Source of the DNA: Elgaria multicarinata webbii
Taxonomy: Eukaryota > Chordata > Lepidosauria > Squamata > Anguidae
Direction of reading: 5' to 3'
DNA length: 64,000 nucleotides
NCBI RefSeq assembly: GCF_023053635.1
Contig: NC_086172.1
Location: 69,986,681-70,050,680, forward strand
Part shown: piece after piece, positions 31,449 to 46,400 of the stretch
Position numbering within the stretch: the stretch's first letter is position 1
Layout: every line of letters starts with the position of its first letter
Translations under genes and position numbers: made by a program
The notes under the pieces: model-generated
What the model was told of the DNA's origin: nothing
Database searches by the model: none
The model's input: only the letters and a program-made list of their open reading frames with translations

Positions 31449-34400
31449 CTGAAAAGAAAGCAACATATGAAACAAACTACATGGGTGGAAGATGAAAGGA
31501 GGGATTCTTTTTGGAAAGAGTGCTACATTCCTGGTCCCTGCAGACTGAATGGATCAGCCAATCAACTCACCACTCAGATGGACAACACACAATTCCAGAT
31601 AAGGTCATTTTAGCAATATTCTATAACACGGGATACACACTGTAAATATATTGATTAGCTTAAGAGGCATTCACCACAAGCACCACAATAGAATTGAATT
31701 AGTAAAACACACTCTGAATAAAATAGGATTTACGTTAGAATTCCAGCATTTCCCTTAACGATGCAGCAGCAAGGTGGAAACCCTTACCTGGGCATGGTTT
31801 CAGGTGAGTACAGGAGAGGTGGGGAGCCAGCCATGACTGATAGTGCCTCAGTACTGCCTTTCACTGCCTTAAGAGCTAGGCCAACGTCATTCCCCAAAGG
31901 CCCATTGGAAACTAGTCCACTCTATAAAGATAACAAAAGCAAGGAAGCCAATAAGGAAATACAAACAAACCTTTTTCAACTGATCTTAGGAACGAATTAT
32001 GTGCTCTCTCAGCAAATGATTGTTCCCAACCATGTGTTTACTGAGATAACACACATGCAGAAAAGGATACTGTGAGTGGGAGGAATATTCAATCTGTCTC
32101 ATGGCCACAAATACTTTACTGTATCTCTCACCTCCCCAATTTTTGTTTCTGCTTTATCCAACTGGGCTTATTTCCAATCTCAGACCCTTGTTGGGGAAAT
32201 GTCCTGAAGGAAATTTGTAGGAGACGCAGCTAGTGGGCAAAGGAAAGTAATTGTTTTATCAGGAACGATCCTTTTTGATCATGGAAGGGGACAACATGGT
32301 GAGAGATGGGTAGGAAGAGTCACCTATATCACTGGATGTTGTCCTCCCGTCATCTTCACATTTAGATCCTGCCCTTTTTCCCTCTTGCAAGGAACCCAAG
32401 GCAACTCACGTAGTCCTCCTCCCCACATTATCCTCACAACAACTATGTGAGGAAGGTTAGGCTGAGACTCAATGACTGACCTAAAATCACCCAGTGAGCT
32501 TCATGGAGGAGTAGGGACTACAACTCAGATCTCCCAAATTCCAGTACAGCACTCTGGTCACTACACCATACTGGCTCTCCCATGACTGAGAAGACACCAA
32601 ATTTCTTTTGTCAGCTCTGCTGGGCCACATCCCCATTATCTGATGTACAAGGAAAACATGTGTTTGTGTAATTTACTCTTGACAAATCCTGATAAAATTT
32701 AAGAAAACTCAACTAAAGACTTCGCTCCCCTCTTCAACATGTGTTCCAGGCTACCATCTTCCAGGGAGACTGTAGCTGGAAAACAGGCCAGAATACACAG
32801 GCATCGCCGCTGGTTTGGACTACATCTGGACTACCAAGGTGCCATAGCTGTCAATCTCAGCCATAAGGAAGGATATAGACTGGGGATTGAGTGGAGGGGG
32901 GCAGTGGGGTGGGCGGGTTCCTCCTCTGGCAGAATTAAAGGAGACTGGCCTCTGCCACTTGAGGAAAGATATAATTTGCACTCTTGAACATTATGTAACA
33001 GAAATGGTGGAATTTGAGAAAATTAATCGCACAAAGTCACAGTAATCTGTAGAGCTGTATTTTTAAGTAACTCTTAAGAATGCTGTTCAGGTTAGGGTTA
33101 TCTAATTTTCAGTTACTGGGCCTGTTCAGACAACACACTGAGCCATGGTTAGATTGCTAACCCTTTTGCAGCAAATGGTGAGAGTGTTTAAACCATAGTT
33201 ATGTAGCCACCATGGTTAAGACTGGTTCACATGATACACTTAAGCCATAATGTTTAGCTGAAAATGCTTAGCCTTCATGGCGTAGCATGTCATCTGAACA
33301 GGGTCACTAACTGTTACTACTAGTCAATTAGCCATGGTTTATTTTTAAATAACCTCCTGAATTTAAATTTAGAAAAACACGAACGTTCATTGTTCTTAAG
33401 ATCCAAAAACTTACTGGCACTAACCACCTGGGCACAACTGTTGATGGAGAAGATACCTAAAAAGCAGAAGCAGACAAGATCTCAGAAACACAGAAAGACC
33501 TTCAAGTGTTTTCATTGCTCTAATATGACTTTCCACTTCTTCCCCCTCTCGTGTCACTTCGTTTTAGACTTTAACAGGACCTGCAGCTGAATAGCAATAT
33601 AAGCGCTGTCACTCCTCATCTCCCAGAGATAGAACAAAGGTGATCCCTAGTTTTATACTGAATTTTGTTTCAATGTGTTAAATACTTTCAGAGCTTATAG
33701 GCTGAAAAGCAGGGGAGAAACTAGGGGGCGGGGAATGAAAACAGCATACACAATAAGGCAGAGTTAATAATAGCATAGCTATTGGTAAATTAAAATAATA
33801 CAGATTTTGCATTTCCTGGTTTTGTAATAAACAGGCAATATTTTACCTTAATTTCAATCTGTATTAAAAATAATGCAAACTACAGCAGTCATGCACCAAT
33901 TTATGAACATTCTTAAGAATGTTTTTCTCCTCAGATACTACATAGCTGCAGTAGGAGAAGTGGTACAAACAAGCCCTTGCTGGACCTTGTTTCCATCAGT
34001 TTGCATAAATAAAAAATGCAAATGTAACCTTACTAGCCAAAGGCTCATTCATAAGACAATCCCTGTATGAGAAACCAGCTCAGAAAAGTATCAGACTGGA
34101 AGCAAGTATACATTTTGTGCAAATGATGGGATCAATCATGCTTTCCTTCCAAAAGTATCAACAGCGCAATGAAATCACAGTTCCATTTAATTTCCACTCT
34201 TACCCGAGGCATAGCTTCTGTAAAGTCAATTAAATTCTCTGCTTGTGATGTTAACAAAATCTCCACGTCCTCTTGAGTGTTCTGCAAAATGTAATAATTA
34301 ATTAAATTATCACCAGTCACCTGAAAGAGCTACTGAGTGTTTTCTACCATTGCATTCACTTTGGGGAAGAAAAAAAAAAAAAGCAAATTGTGGGATGGAA

Positions 34401-37400
34401 GTTCATGAATGCTCCTTCTAATGCAATCCTTTCCCTTTACATTTTAGGGTTTGGTATACAAGAATTTATCTCACATTTTTCTCAATGCCCAGGGAGCTTC
34501 AGCTATTGGGTGGTATAGAAATGCAATAAATAAATAAATAAAGCAATCTGAATCCAAGCAAATAAGAGAACCCTGTTGGTTCTCCTGGACCTCTCAGCGG
34601 CCTTCGATACCATCGACCATGGTATCCTTCTGGATAGGTTGTCTGAGCTGGGAATTGGAGGTACTGCGTTGCAGTGGTTCCGCTCCTACTTGGATGGCCG
34701 ATTCCAGAAGGTGGTGCTGGGGGATTATTGCTCTGTGCTGTGGCTCCTAAGCCATGGGGTTCCGCAGGGCTCTATTTTATCCCCTATGCTGTTTAACATA
34801 TACATGAAGCCGCTGGGGGAAGTTATCCGGAGATGTGGACTGAGGTGTCATCACTATGCGGATGATACCCAGCTCTACCTTTCCTTTTCATCAAACCCAG
34901 GTGAGGCAGTGATTGTTCTGAACCAGTGCCTGGGCACGGTAATGGACTGGATGAGGGCTAACAAACTGAGACTCAATCCAGACAAGACGGAGGTACTGTT
35001 AGCGGGTGGTTCTTCTGTCCGGCGAGGTGATGTTTGCCCTGTCCTGGACGGGGTTGCACTCTCCCTAAAGGATTGGGTCCGTAGTTTGGGGGTGCTCTTG
35101 GATCCAGAACTGTCACTTGAGGCACAGGTGAACTCAGTGGCAAAGAGCACCTTTTATCAGCTTAGGCTGATATACCAACTGCGCCCTTATCTGGACAGAG
35201 GTAGCCTATCTACAGTTATCCATGCTCTGATAACCTCTCGTTTGGATTACTGCAATGCGTTATACGTGGGGCTGCCTTTGAAAACAGTCCGGAAGCTTCA
35301 GCTGGTACAAAACAGGGCAGCCCGTTTACTAACAGGGACTGGCTGGCGAGATCACATTACGCCAGTCCTTTTACAACTTATTTATTTATTTATTTATTAC
35401 GTTTCTATACTGCCCAATAGCCGGAGCTCTCTGGGCGGTTCACAAAAATTAAAACCATTCAAAGTATAAAACTTTGATTGGCTGCCAGTTCAGGTCCGAG
35501 CCCGATTCAAAGTGCTGGTATTGACATTTAAAGCCCTAAACGGTTTGGGGCCAGGTTATTTGAAGGAACGCCTCCTCCCATATGTACCTACCCGGACCTT
35601 AAGATCATCTGCAGGGGCCCTTCTCCGTGAGCCCCTGCCAAAGGAAGTGAGGCAGGTGGCTACTAGGAGGAGGGCTTTCTCCGCTGTGGCACCCCAGTTG
35701 TGGAATGAGCTCCCCAGAGAGGTCCGCCTGGCGCCTACACTGTACTCCTTTCGTCGCCAGCTGAAGACCTTTTTATTCACTCAGTATTTTAACACTTAAT
35801 TTTAACTTAAATTTAAATTTTACTGTTTTAACTCTGTATTTTAATCTTATATCAATTTTGCTGCGTGGTTTTATCCTGGTTGTGCTGCCTGGTTTTATCC
35901 TGGTTTTATACTGTATTTTGTATTTGTGCTTTTAACCTGTTGGTCGTTTTATCATGGTTTTAATTTTTGTGAACCGCCCAGAGAGCTTCGGCTATTGGGC
36001 GGTATAAAAATGTAATAAATAAATAAATAAATAAATATTGCTCCTCTATACAGTAGCAATCTAATCTAATTCAATGGGAGATTTAATGTAAATAGTTTCC
36101 TGTATAAAAGTTCAGATGTTTTATATTATTTGGCACTCCTGCCTTTAAGGAGGGTCAGGTTTACATATAATATTAAACCGGGGTGGGGAACTTCCGAGGA
36201 GTGCTACAACAGTTATATTTACCTTGTTTCCACGCTAGACTTAACCCATTTATTTATCTTTATCAAAAGATCTTTATAGCTCCACTTCAAAAATTTTGGC
36301 ATCGTAGTGCTTTACGATAACACATAAAAACAGTTATCATTCAAAGCCCTCAATCCACGTTAAACTTCAAACCACCGCATCCCCAAACTCTTGTGTAAAT
36401 AAAATCGCCTTACACAGATGTTTAAAACAGTGCACAGTGGGAGCCTGTCTGGCAGATTGTTCCACAGCTGGGGGCCAGCAACCAAAAGAGCCCTGCCCCA
36501 CCCCTGCACATTCTCATTTGTAGCAGGGAACCGTCAGAGCGCCCTGCTCCTGTGAACGAGTCTGCTGGTAGTGGGACACTGGGGCGAGGCGGGCACTCAA
36601 GCAACCAGGGCCTAAGCGGTGCAGGGCTTTATAGACAGTTAATAAAACCTTGTAGCGCCCCCTAGCAGCCAGTGTAGCTCTCGAAGCACCGAAGTGATAG
36701 AAGACCACTTCAGGAGCCCCCTGACCAACGTGGCTGCCACATTTGGCACAGCCTGTAGGTGCTGGATTTGCTTCAAGGAAAGTCTTGTATACAGCAGGTT
36801 GTAATCATCAAGCCTGGAGGTGACCGGGGCGTGCCCTGCGGTAGGGAGATTGGCCCACTGCAGGGGCGGACTTGGCGGAGCAGATGTAGTTGGTAAAAGC
36901 AGCTCTGGACCACAGCTCCCACTTGTGATGACATGGTGAGGGACTGGTTGAGGACGACACTCAGGTCTCAAGCCTCTGTCACAATCCTCAGTCGGATTCC
37001 TGAGACTGACACATCTTCTGCATCCAATCTCCCAGTTGCCAACCTCGACTAACCCTTTTAGCCTTCTGTAGTGGCTAAAAGATGCCCAATAGGCCTAATT
37101 TAGCTTGCAAACAACCTAGATTTGACCTTTTTGGCACTCCTTGGTGCTCTGGATTTTGTTTTCAAAATAAATAAATTAAAATGTTTAAATTTCTTTGGGG
37201 GGTGCGGGATGGAAGGCATGGAATCCACAGCCCACATGTCGCCCATCCCTATGCTAAACCCACATGTCGCCTACCCCTATGCTAAACCTTAGTTTAGTAC
37301 TATGTGCACAGCTTAGAGGTTGAAGTTACCTTGTTTTATTTAACCATGGTTAACACTAATCAAGGTTTGGCCCAGTGTGGAGATAAACAACTAAATGAAC

Positions 37401-40400
37401 GACTCGTTGCCTGAGGCTCATACATATAACAGTAAACTATGGTTTAATGCAAGGGGAACGCTTTTTAAGTCAAGGGCCTCATTCCCTCGCAGCAAATCAC
37501 TTGGGAACTGCATATCAGAGCTGGTGGAGCTGAAGCCAGAAATTGTACCCACATTTTCTACCGTCCCCCTTTACCCTCCCCCAGTCTTACCTTCTTTCTC
37601 CTCCCTCTCCCTCTCTTTTCTCGCTCTCCCTTACCATCTCTTTCTCAGTCTCATCCCCCCATTTCTCTTCCTTCTCCTCCCTTTTCTCTCCACCTTGCTC
37701 TTCCTCCACCTTCCCTTTGCACTGAACCCTCCTCCTTTTCAAAAAAAGGGTCCCATTTGTGCAAATGGAATTTTTCTCCATATCCAAACTGCACCTAATT
37801 ACCGGGGGGTGGGGGTGAGTCCATGGGCCGGATCTGGCTCATTGGATGGAAGTTAACCAATCGAGGTTTTACGTTATCTCCAGGGTTAGCCACGGTCTGT
37901 TGCTAGAGCAGGAAACACGATCTGGAAACATTACAGTTGGAAAAGCAATGCCACTACATGTGTTTGACACAAACAAGTGTTTTGCATTCAGCCTCTAATC
38001 TTGGACAGTGATTCACAGAAAACCCCACCATTCCTCACAAAGAAGTGATGTACCTTTAAAACAGCAGCCTCTGCAGGAGGCAGATTAGCGGGACTCAAAC
38101 GATCTTCAAGGCTAGAGGCAGCATTATCCTCATTTAATTCATTCCTGGAAGATGAAAACACACCCACCATGATGCACAGCATGTGTGAAATAACTCGTGT
38201 TACTTTTCATAACCCCTTAGCTTGGAGACCTGACAGATAATTGCAAAGAGAAGATTACGGTCTGGAAGCAAAGGTAGCCTTGAAGTCATGGCTGTGTGAG
38301 CTACAGAACCTAGCGCCCCAAGCAAGTCCTCTGAACTCAAGGTGCCAGAAGGGTCCAGAAACTCCCTATGCTAGAGTCTTTAGCTCACACTCTTTTGCAA
38401 GCATCGACGGCCCTTAGTGATTCCTGTGCTTTCTATGGCCAGATAAGAGAATGCCAAAAGCTTTGTTTACTCTCTGGCACATGCTAACATGCACTGACCA
38501 AAAAAGGCAGTCTAAGTAGTAACAAACCTCTCATGTATTTATGCAACGCATACACTTTAACATATGGAAGGAGAAGCTTGATAATCACCCTTGTTTCCTA
38601 TAAACCTCAATTTAAAACCTTTGAGATTTTAGCATTTCATTCCTTCCTAAGAGCAGGTGGCCCTTGATCCTATTCAACCAGCTGTGAAACCTCATGTGCA
38701 CTCATCTTTGGGTTTATCAGCTGAAAAAATAGCACCCTTCAGTAAAGGGATCGGGCAGGGCGTCCTCTGCATTTTGCAAACTCAGCAAGGGCCAAATTAT
38801 TAAATAAAGGGCTCACTGTTCTAGAAACAACAAAAAAATTGAGCAAATGAGGGGACAAGAGTTGGTTGCAATTTCCATTAAAAGCCATGAGAGCATTCAG
38901 TGAATTTATAAGAGAGTGCAATTAGTAATGATACAGAGAATCTTCATTAGCATATTGGTTTCTATGGAAGTTAGCAGTGACTCAGCTAGAATGAAGCGGT
39001 TACAATGGATGCACTGCAACACACCAGCACAATCTTTTATCTTTAGATGCTGTCCTTTACTAAGTAGTGCAGTTGAAGTAACAAAGCGGAAGAGCCTCTT
39101 TTTAAAGATTTTTACCTGCCCTTTTATAAGAAATACCAGATAAGCTTCTAAACGTAAAGCAACAAAAATTAAATTAATCTAGTAATTACAATTAAATTTT
39201 AAAGCAACAGATGAAAGAAAACCATTTCCACTGTTACTTAAAAAGTGAGCAGCAATGCTACCGACCATATATCTTTTGAGGCAGCTCCAAATTCTGGATG
39301 CCACAACTAAAAAGACCATGATGAAACGCATAATTGCATCTCTTATGTTTTAAAAGAAAAAAAATCTAGAATTTCACAATATCAATGGGATGGCAACATT
39401 TTGACAAGGCTTGATGGACAGCAATGGTGTCCATTCCATCAAGTGGCTCATGAGGAAGGAACGTCTTCAACAAGCAACACTGAGATCTAGCATTGCCTGA
39501 CTGGACTGTGAATAAGCCATGCTTAATTACTCCAGGCTTTCTGGCAGAAAAGCAGAATTACTAACCTGGCTGGAAATTGCCAGGATTAACTGATTGAGCT
39601 ATTCAAGGGCTCAGCTGTTTTACTCTTTCACAGACTATTTAATCTTTGCGCAGTTGCTTTTTCCTTCCCCTCGGAATATTCCCTCCCAGAAGACTTACAG
39701 AATGAAGGCATTTGAGATTGGGATTGCGTTCAGCTCCTGGAACACTGGGCTGTGGGCTCGCAGAGGGCTGTTCTGAACTTTTCCTGACAGAAGAATGGTC
39801 CTGAACAAAGCAAATCCAAAGGGTTGACTATGAGCTCCTTTTACCACTGTTCCCTAGAGAACATTCTTCACAACAACATTAACAGGCACAACACCCCGGC
39901 ACTCACATAGCACAAATAACCTCTTAGCAATTTATGTGCCCAGGGCTCTGTGCACAGAGGATTTCATCATTATTATTATTATTATTATTTATTTATATAG
40001 CACCATCAATGTACATGGTGCTGTACAGAGTAAAACAGTAAATAGCAAGACTCTGCCGCAATTTGGCACAAGATTATCCAAATTTTGAGACACGGGAAAA
40101 TGAATTTTAGAATCTGGGTAAATTAAGTCAATGTGTCTACACATAGATATACACATTCATTTTATTATGCTACTGCTATACATATTCATTATTATGCTAC
40201 TGCTATACAAGGATAGAAGGAATGAGAGCGCACTTGATGTGAAAGAGTTATATGGTAATGGTTAGGAGTATTAGATTATGAATGTGGGATCCAGGTTCAA
40301 ATCTCCCCTTATAGCATAACATTTACTGGGTGGCCTTGGAAACTCACACACACACACACACACACACACTAACCCAGTACATGTGTAAGGGTAAAAATGG

Positions 40401-43400
40401 GTGTGGAGAGAGAAACCGCTATATGTATGGCCCTGGGCTCACTGGAGCTCAGTAACGGAGCACATGTAAGCCTATGCGGCAGGGTCTTGCTATTTATTGT
40501 TTTACTCTGTACAGCACCATGTACATTAATGGTGCTATATAAATAAATAAATAATAATAATAACATGCTTTGCATGCAGAAGGTTCCTGGTTCAAACACA
40601 CCCACACCGCTATCTCTAGTTAGAAGGGTTAGCTAGAAGGATCAGATAGCAGGTGACTGTGAAAGTCGTCAGCCTGAGAGTCTGGAGAGCTACAGCCAGG
40701 CACAATAGAAGCAATGCTGGGCAAGAGAGACAGTCTGATATAAGGCAGCTCCTTATGCACGGTGGGATAAAAATGCCATACATGCACATTATAAAATTTC
40801 CTACATGCATTCAAGTCCTACAGTCACAGCTACAAGGGGTAGAAGTAGATCATTTTAAAACAAAGCCAAGCTTCTCAGAATAACACTGAATTCTGCAACT
40901 GAGTTTGTGTGCACTCACAGGATTGCAGAATTCCACATTATGCACTTAGCAGATAAAGCTCTTTACAAATCCTTAGCCTGTGAGAAGCCAGGAGTCAATG
41001 GTGCCAGTTTTTTCTATGGCAATTACCTCATACACAAATGCATTGAAACTAATTCCTTTTCTGCCTGTGGCCAAGAACCAACACAAAGCCATGGGAATTC
41101 CATTATCATGCTACTCTCTTGAAAGGGGACAAATCTGTACACAGGTATTTGTTCTGCAGACCAGGCAGGTTCCCCCAAAACCAATCTGTTATCTTTTTAA
41201 GGCCTAAACAACTTCAATGGGTTAATGAAGAAAAAGAACAAATCACAAATGTGAGTTTACCTGTAAACTAAGCATTAATGATAAGTACAGAAATATTATC
41301 CTTATAATTAACTTAAATTTTTTAGGAATCTTTTACATGTGGCTTCTCGATTGACAGAGTGAGTGAAGAAACATGCCCACACCACAATGGGGTTGTTCAG
41401 ACAACACGCTATGGTTAGGCTGCTAAGCGTTTTGCAACAAATGGTTAGTGAGTGTGTTTAAACCATGGTTATGTAGCTACTACCATGGTCAGGAATGGTT
41501 CACATGGCACACTAAGTCATGATTCATTTCCCATGTCAAGTCGTAATGTTTAGCTCAAAATCCTTAACCACTGTGGCTTAGTGTGTCATCTGAACAGGGT
41601 CAATGAGTTCATGCAGAAGACCCCAGTACATTTTAACCTCAACACCCATACCTGGCAGCAGCATCTTGAATGTTAGTGTTCTTGTTGCCTGACATGCTGT
41701 CCTCCCTCGTGACCTGAAAGAAAGCAGACATAATGTTTCAGAAAGTTTAGTTTGATAAAGGTCTGTAATTTTATGAAAAGCAAGTTGCTTGTACTCCAAC
41801 AGGTCAAGGACACATCATATGCTAAATATTCAAAGAAAGCAGTGCACAATGAGCTGGTTTGCACATAATACCAATTAATGGGTTGTTTAATCCATGAATT
41901 GGTGCTGCACCTGATCAAGTGAGCCTCCTCCCATGCGCTTGTCACACATTGCATCAGCTTTCATAAATGGGGCCTTCCTGGTTTGTTTGATGCAATGCGT
42001 AAACCCAGAATTCAGGGTTGTTGTAGGACAAACAACTCAGAGTTTAAACCCAACAACAAACCATAGGTTCAAACTCTGGGTTGTTTGTCCCTCAACAACC
42101 CAAAGTCCTAGGTTCAAACAACCCAGGAATGCAGCATTCCTGGGCTGTTTATGAAAGCTGATGCAAAATGTAAGTGGTGAGTGGGCAGGAAGCAACACGC
42201 TTGCTCTTGTGTACCCCAACTAACCATTAGTTTAGTTAGTTGTTACATGCGAACTGGAACATGTTTTAAGTGTCACAGAACTGAAATGTAACACTCTCAT
42301 TTTACAAGGCAAAAGCAAACCAGTACATACACACACACCACCTTTCCATCTGACTGAGGCTTTAAAACTGTTTATAATACAAATATGAAGTAAATACAAT
42401 ATTAAACTCCATGGTAAAAGAACAAAGATTGATTTTTTTAAAATGAGCTAACAAGATCAAAACAGCTGCATTGAAACAGGCAGATATAGACCACAACTCT
42501 CCATAACCATCTCCAAATCCCCTAAAGAATAAAAAGGACCATTAAAACCCCACAGGTTTTGGAAGGACTGTACTTCCAAAACCTGTGCTGAGTTAATGGA
42601 CGTGGAGATCGAAAAGACAGCACAAACTTCAATGTGATCTTGATAGGCTGGAGTGCTGGAAAAAACAAAATAATGAAATTTAATAGGGATAAATACCAAG
42701 TTCTACATCTAGGAAATAGAAACCAAATGCACAGTTACAAGATGAGGGATACTTGGCTCAGCAATACTACAAACAAGAAGTATCTTGGAATTGTTGTAGA
42801 TCGCAAGCTGAATATGAGCCAACAGTGCAATATGGCTGCAAGAAAGGCAAATGCTAGTTTGGGCTGCATTAATAGAAGTATAGCTTCCAAATCATGTGAG
42901 GTACTGGTTCCTCTCTATTCGGCCCTGGTTAGACCTCATCTACAGTGTTGTGTCCAGTTTTGGGCTCCACAATTCAAGAAGGACGCAGACAAGCTGGAGC
43001 GTGTTCAGAAGAGGGCAACCAGGATGATCAGGGGTCTGGAAACAAAGCCCTATGAAGAGAGACTGAAAGAACTGGGTAAGTTTAGCCTGGAGAAGAGAAG
43101 ATTGAGGGGAGACATGATAGCACTCTTCAAATACTTAAAAGGTTGTCACACAGAGGAGGGCCAGGATCTCTTCTCGATCCTCCCAGAGTGCAGGATTCGG
43201 AATAACAGGCTCAAGTTAAAGGAAGCCAGATTCCAATGGGAAATCAGGAAAAACTTCCTGACTGTTAGAGCAGTACGACAATGGAATCAGTTACCTAGGG
43301 AGGTTGTGGGCTTTCCCTCACTAGAGACATTCAAGAGGCAGCTGGACAACCATCTTTAGGGTGGATTCCTGCATTGAGCAGGGAGTTGGACTCGATGGCC

Positions 43401-46400
43401 TTGTAGGCCCCTTCCAACTCTGCTATTCTATGATTCTGTGAAAAACATGTGGCCTTTTTAGCCTCAGGATGGCACAGACAATTCGATGTTTCTAAACCAT
43501 GAAAGTAGCACTAACTACTTATTCTCTTTCGTTTTGATCTGAAAGTTAAGTTGGGGTCAAATTTCTATATTTCTGTAAATACATTTTTGCTCTAATGGTT
43601 AACAATGGGTTGATAGCTCTTGTTATCGTTTGGCCTTATAAGCCAAAAAGTGGTCTATATGTATTTTAATGAATGAATGTTGCTGATACAGTTTCCTAAC
43701 TGCAATTTAGATGACAGCTCTGACAATGGAAGAAATCACACACCTGTTTATTTATTTTAAAGTATTTTTATGTGGCTTTTCAGAGCAACAACACCAAAAG
43801 ACACCCTGAGTGGCTTACATTCAATTTGGAAAAGAAAGTCCCTTACAATCTAAAAAGATATGACACACAAGGAAAGGGGATAGGGAGGGAAAGGGGGGGG
43901 GGGGGGAAGAGATTTTCAGAAGGGTTGGCGGAATGGCCCAGTTTCCCCTCTTATCTCTGGATGGATTTAATCCACCTGGATGTTCCCTCAGTCTGCTCCT
44001 GCTTTCCTCACTCCTTCTCCACACAGCAGTTAATGTCAGTTAGCCCTGGGGAGTCGGGGGGGGGGGGGGCAGAGTCCAACTGGAGCAGGCCCTGACTTTC
44101 CCTTCTATCCCCCATCCACCCTGATCTGCTCCAGAAGGTCCCCAACCCTCCAGGAGAGAATCTGTTCCAGCAACTGTGTCCATTCTGTTGACTGACAGGC
44201 ACCATTGAGTTTCACCCAATGAGAATTACAGAAAAGCAACTTTTTACATGACAGCATTAGGACTACACAGGGTTTAAAGAAAGGAGGAAAAAAACTCAGT
44301 GGCAGTTATCTGTAGTATTTCTTTGCGCCTGATGTCCAAATGCTTTCGTGGTTCTGGTCTTTGTAACACCATGAGTGTTCTGATGGCGACATGGCCTAGT
44401 AATCTTTTGAGGAGTGAGAAGGCAGAATGAATGGGTGCAATACAGGATTAGCAACCAGCTAGTTTCCATTGGATTTGTGTTTTCTGTATTCTGATGTATG
44501 GTGGGTTCCCTCCACACACCACCCCATCCCACCCCAACATGAGTTTTTTTCCTTCTTTCTTTTATTGACCCCACCAGCAAACACTTGGATTGCAGCACTT
44601 ACCTTGTGTCCCGCCTCTGCTTGGGCTTTCAGAATGTTGCTTTTGATGTCCGGAGGCAGCCGCACGGAGGTGCTCATTGGGCTCTCAATTGCATTGTTGA
44701 GACACTTCTCTGTCAGCTTCACCACCTCCTCCTAGGGAGAAAACAGAGTCATACTAATTACCAGCATCTCTCTAGGGAGAACCTTGGTAAAGGAGCTAAG
44801 CAGACACACAAAATGAGAGTCAAAACCAGAAAATATAATTAATGGAGCTTCAAATCAACTTGTAACATCTAACACGCAATGTGCTGGAGAAAAGCCTGTA
44901 TAATCACAGATGTGTGGTTTGCACACAAATATGTACTTTTTTTTTTTTTTGCAGATGCTCCGACTTGGAACCACTTTTTAATATTCACGATGCTCTTACA
45001 AAACAGGAGGGTTTTCATCAAAGCTGATTTTAAAGTTTTAATCAATTGTTTTACTTCCTAGAGTTGGAAGACCTGAAGACAGTAATGCACGCACTGGTAA
45101 CTTCGAGGCTCGACTTCTGTAATGTGCTCTACATGGGGCTACCTCTGTGCCTAGTCCGGAAACTTCAATTAGTCCAAAATATCGCAGCCAGGCTGGTCAC
45201 TGGTACACCTAGGGGTGACCACATTACACCAGTTTTAAAATCTTCATTGGCTGCTGATTAGTTTCCGGGCAAAGTACAAAGTGTTGGTTATTACCTTTAA
45301 AGCCCTACATGGTTTGGGTCCAGGCTACCTGTGGGATCGCCTTCTCCCGTACAATCCGCCCCGCACACTCAGGTCCTCTGGGAAGAATCCACTTCAGCTA
45401 GCAAAAACTAGATTAACAACCGTTATCCAGAGGACCTATTCTTCCACTGCTCCCAGACTATAGAATGGCCTGCCGGAGGGGATTCGTCAACTTGACAGTC
45501 TTTTAGAATTTAAAAAAGCAATAGATCTATTCTGGCAGGCCTATCCAGTGAAATTTTAGAATGTTTTCAGGATGTTTTCATCATGTATGGTATGTTTTAA
45601 TCCATTTCAATGTGTATCTTATATCATGTTTTTATACTGTTTGTTTTATACTTTGAATTGTTTTAGTTTTTGTGAACCGCCCAAGGAGCTTCGGCTATTG
45701 GGCAGTATAAAAATGCAATAAATAATAACAATAATAATAATAATACGGCTAAGACAAATAGCAGTTTGTGACACGTTCAGTTAAAGATGTCGTCGTCGTC
45801 ATCATCATCTATTATACGGTCACAGACCGAATGAGAAACAGTGGCAGACATCATTAAGACAGTAAAAACACAATCATTAATTCATTATACAGAAGGCAGA
45901 GAAATTATTAAAACATACACATGTTTAAAATATCTTAACATAGTTAAAACACCTGAGACAAAGAATTTTTTTTGAAAACAACTTGAAATAGAAGTTGCAG
46001 TTACGATGGGGAAATTGTCTTACGAGTCCTTCGTACAGAGAAAAGGAACCCAGAGCCACTGCCTCTGTTGTTGGTTTGTTCATCCCTGCCAGGAAGTATT
46101 CGAAATACTGCTCAGATGACCTTCCAGGGCATTTCCTCACGATAGGGTCAAGAAGTCTATCTCATGCCTCCCTGTGGAGGCGGCCATTCAACTGCTTCAT
46201 CATAACAGCCACACAAGTGATCCTCATATGGGGTCCCCTGAAAGCGCCCATCAAAGTAATGTTCTGGAACACACGTCATACTAAGAAATCAGGGCCAACC
46301 AGACATGGACTTATAACCAAAACAATAAGTGTGCATTAATGAAGTGGAGATGGGGGTGGTGTTCACTTGTCATTAAAAAGAGTTGGCAAGCCCTCCTCCA

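Noticed and set aside
34576-35370. Host gene encoding a reverse transcriptase-like protein
   Set aside because: The motifs, truncation and AATA-tailed 3' end show an L2 LINE, not a domesticated gene.
37395-37856. 153-codon plus-strand frame
   Set aside because: Most of it is the C/T-rich tract, giving Pro/Ser/Leu runs.
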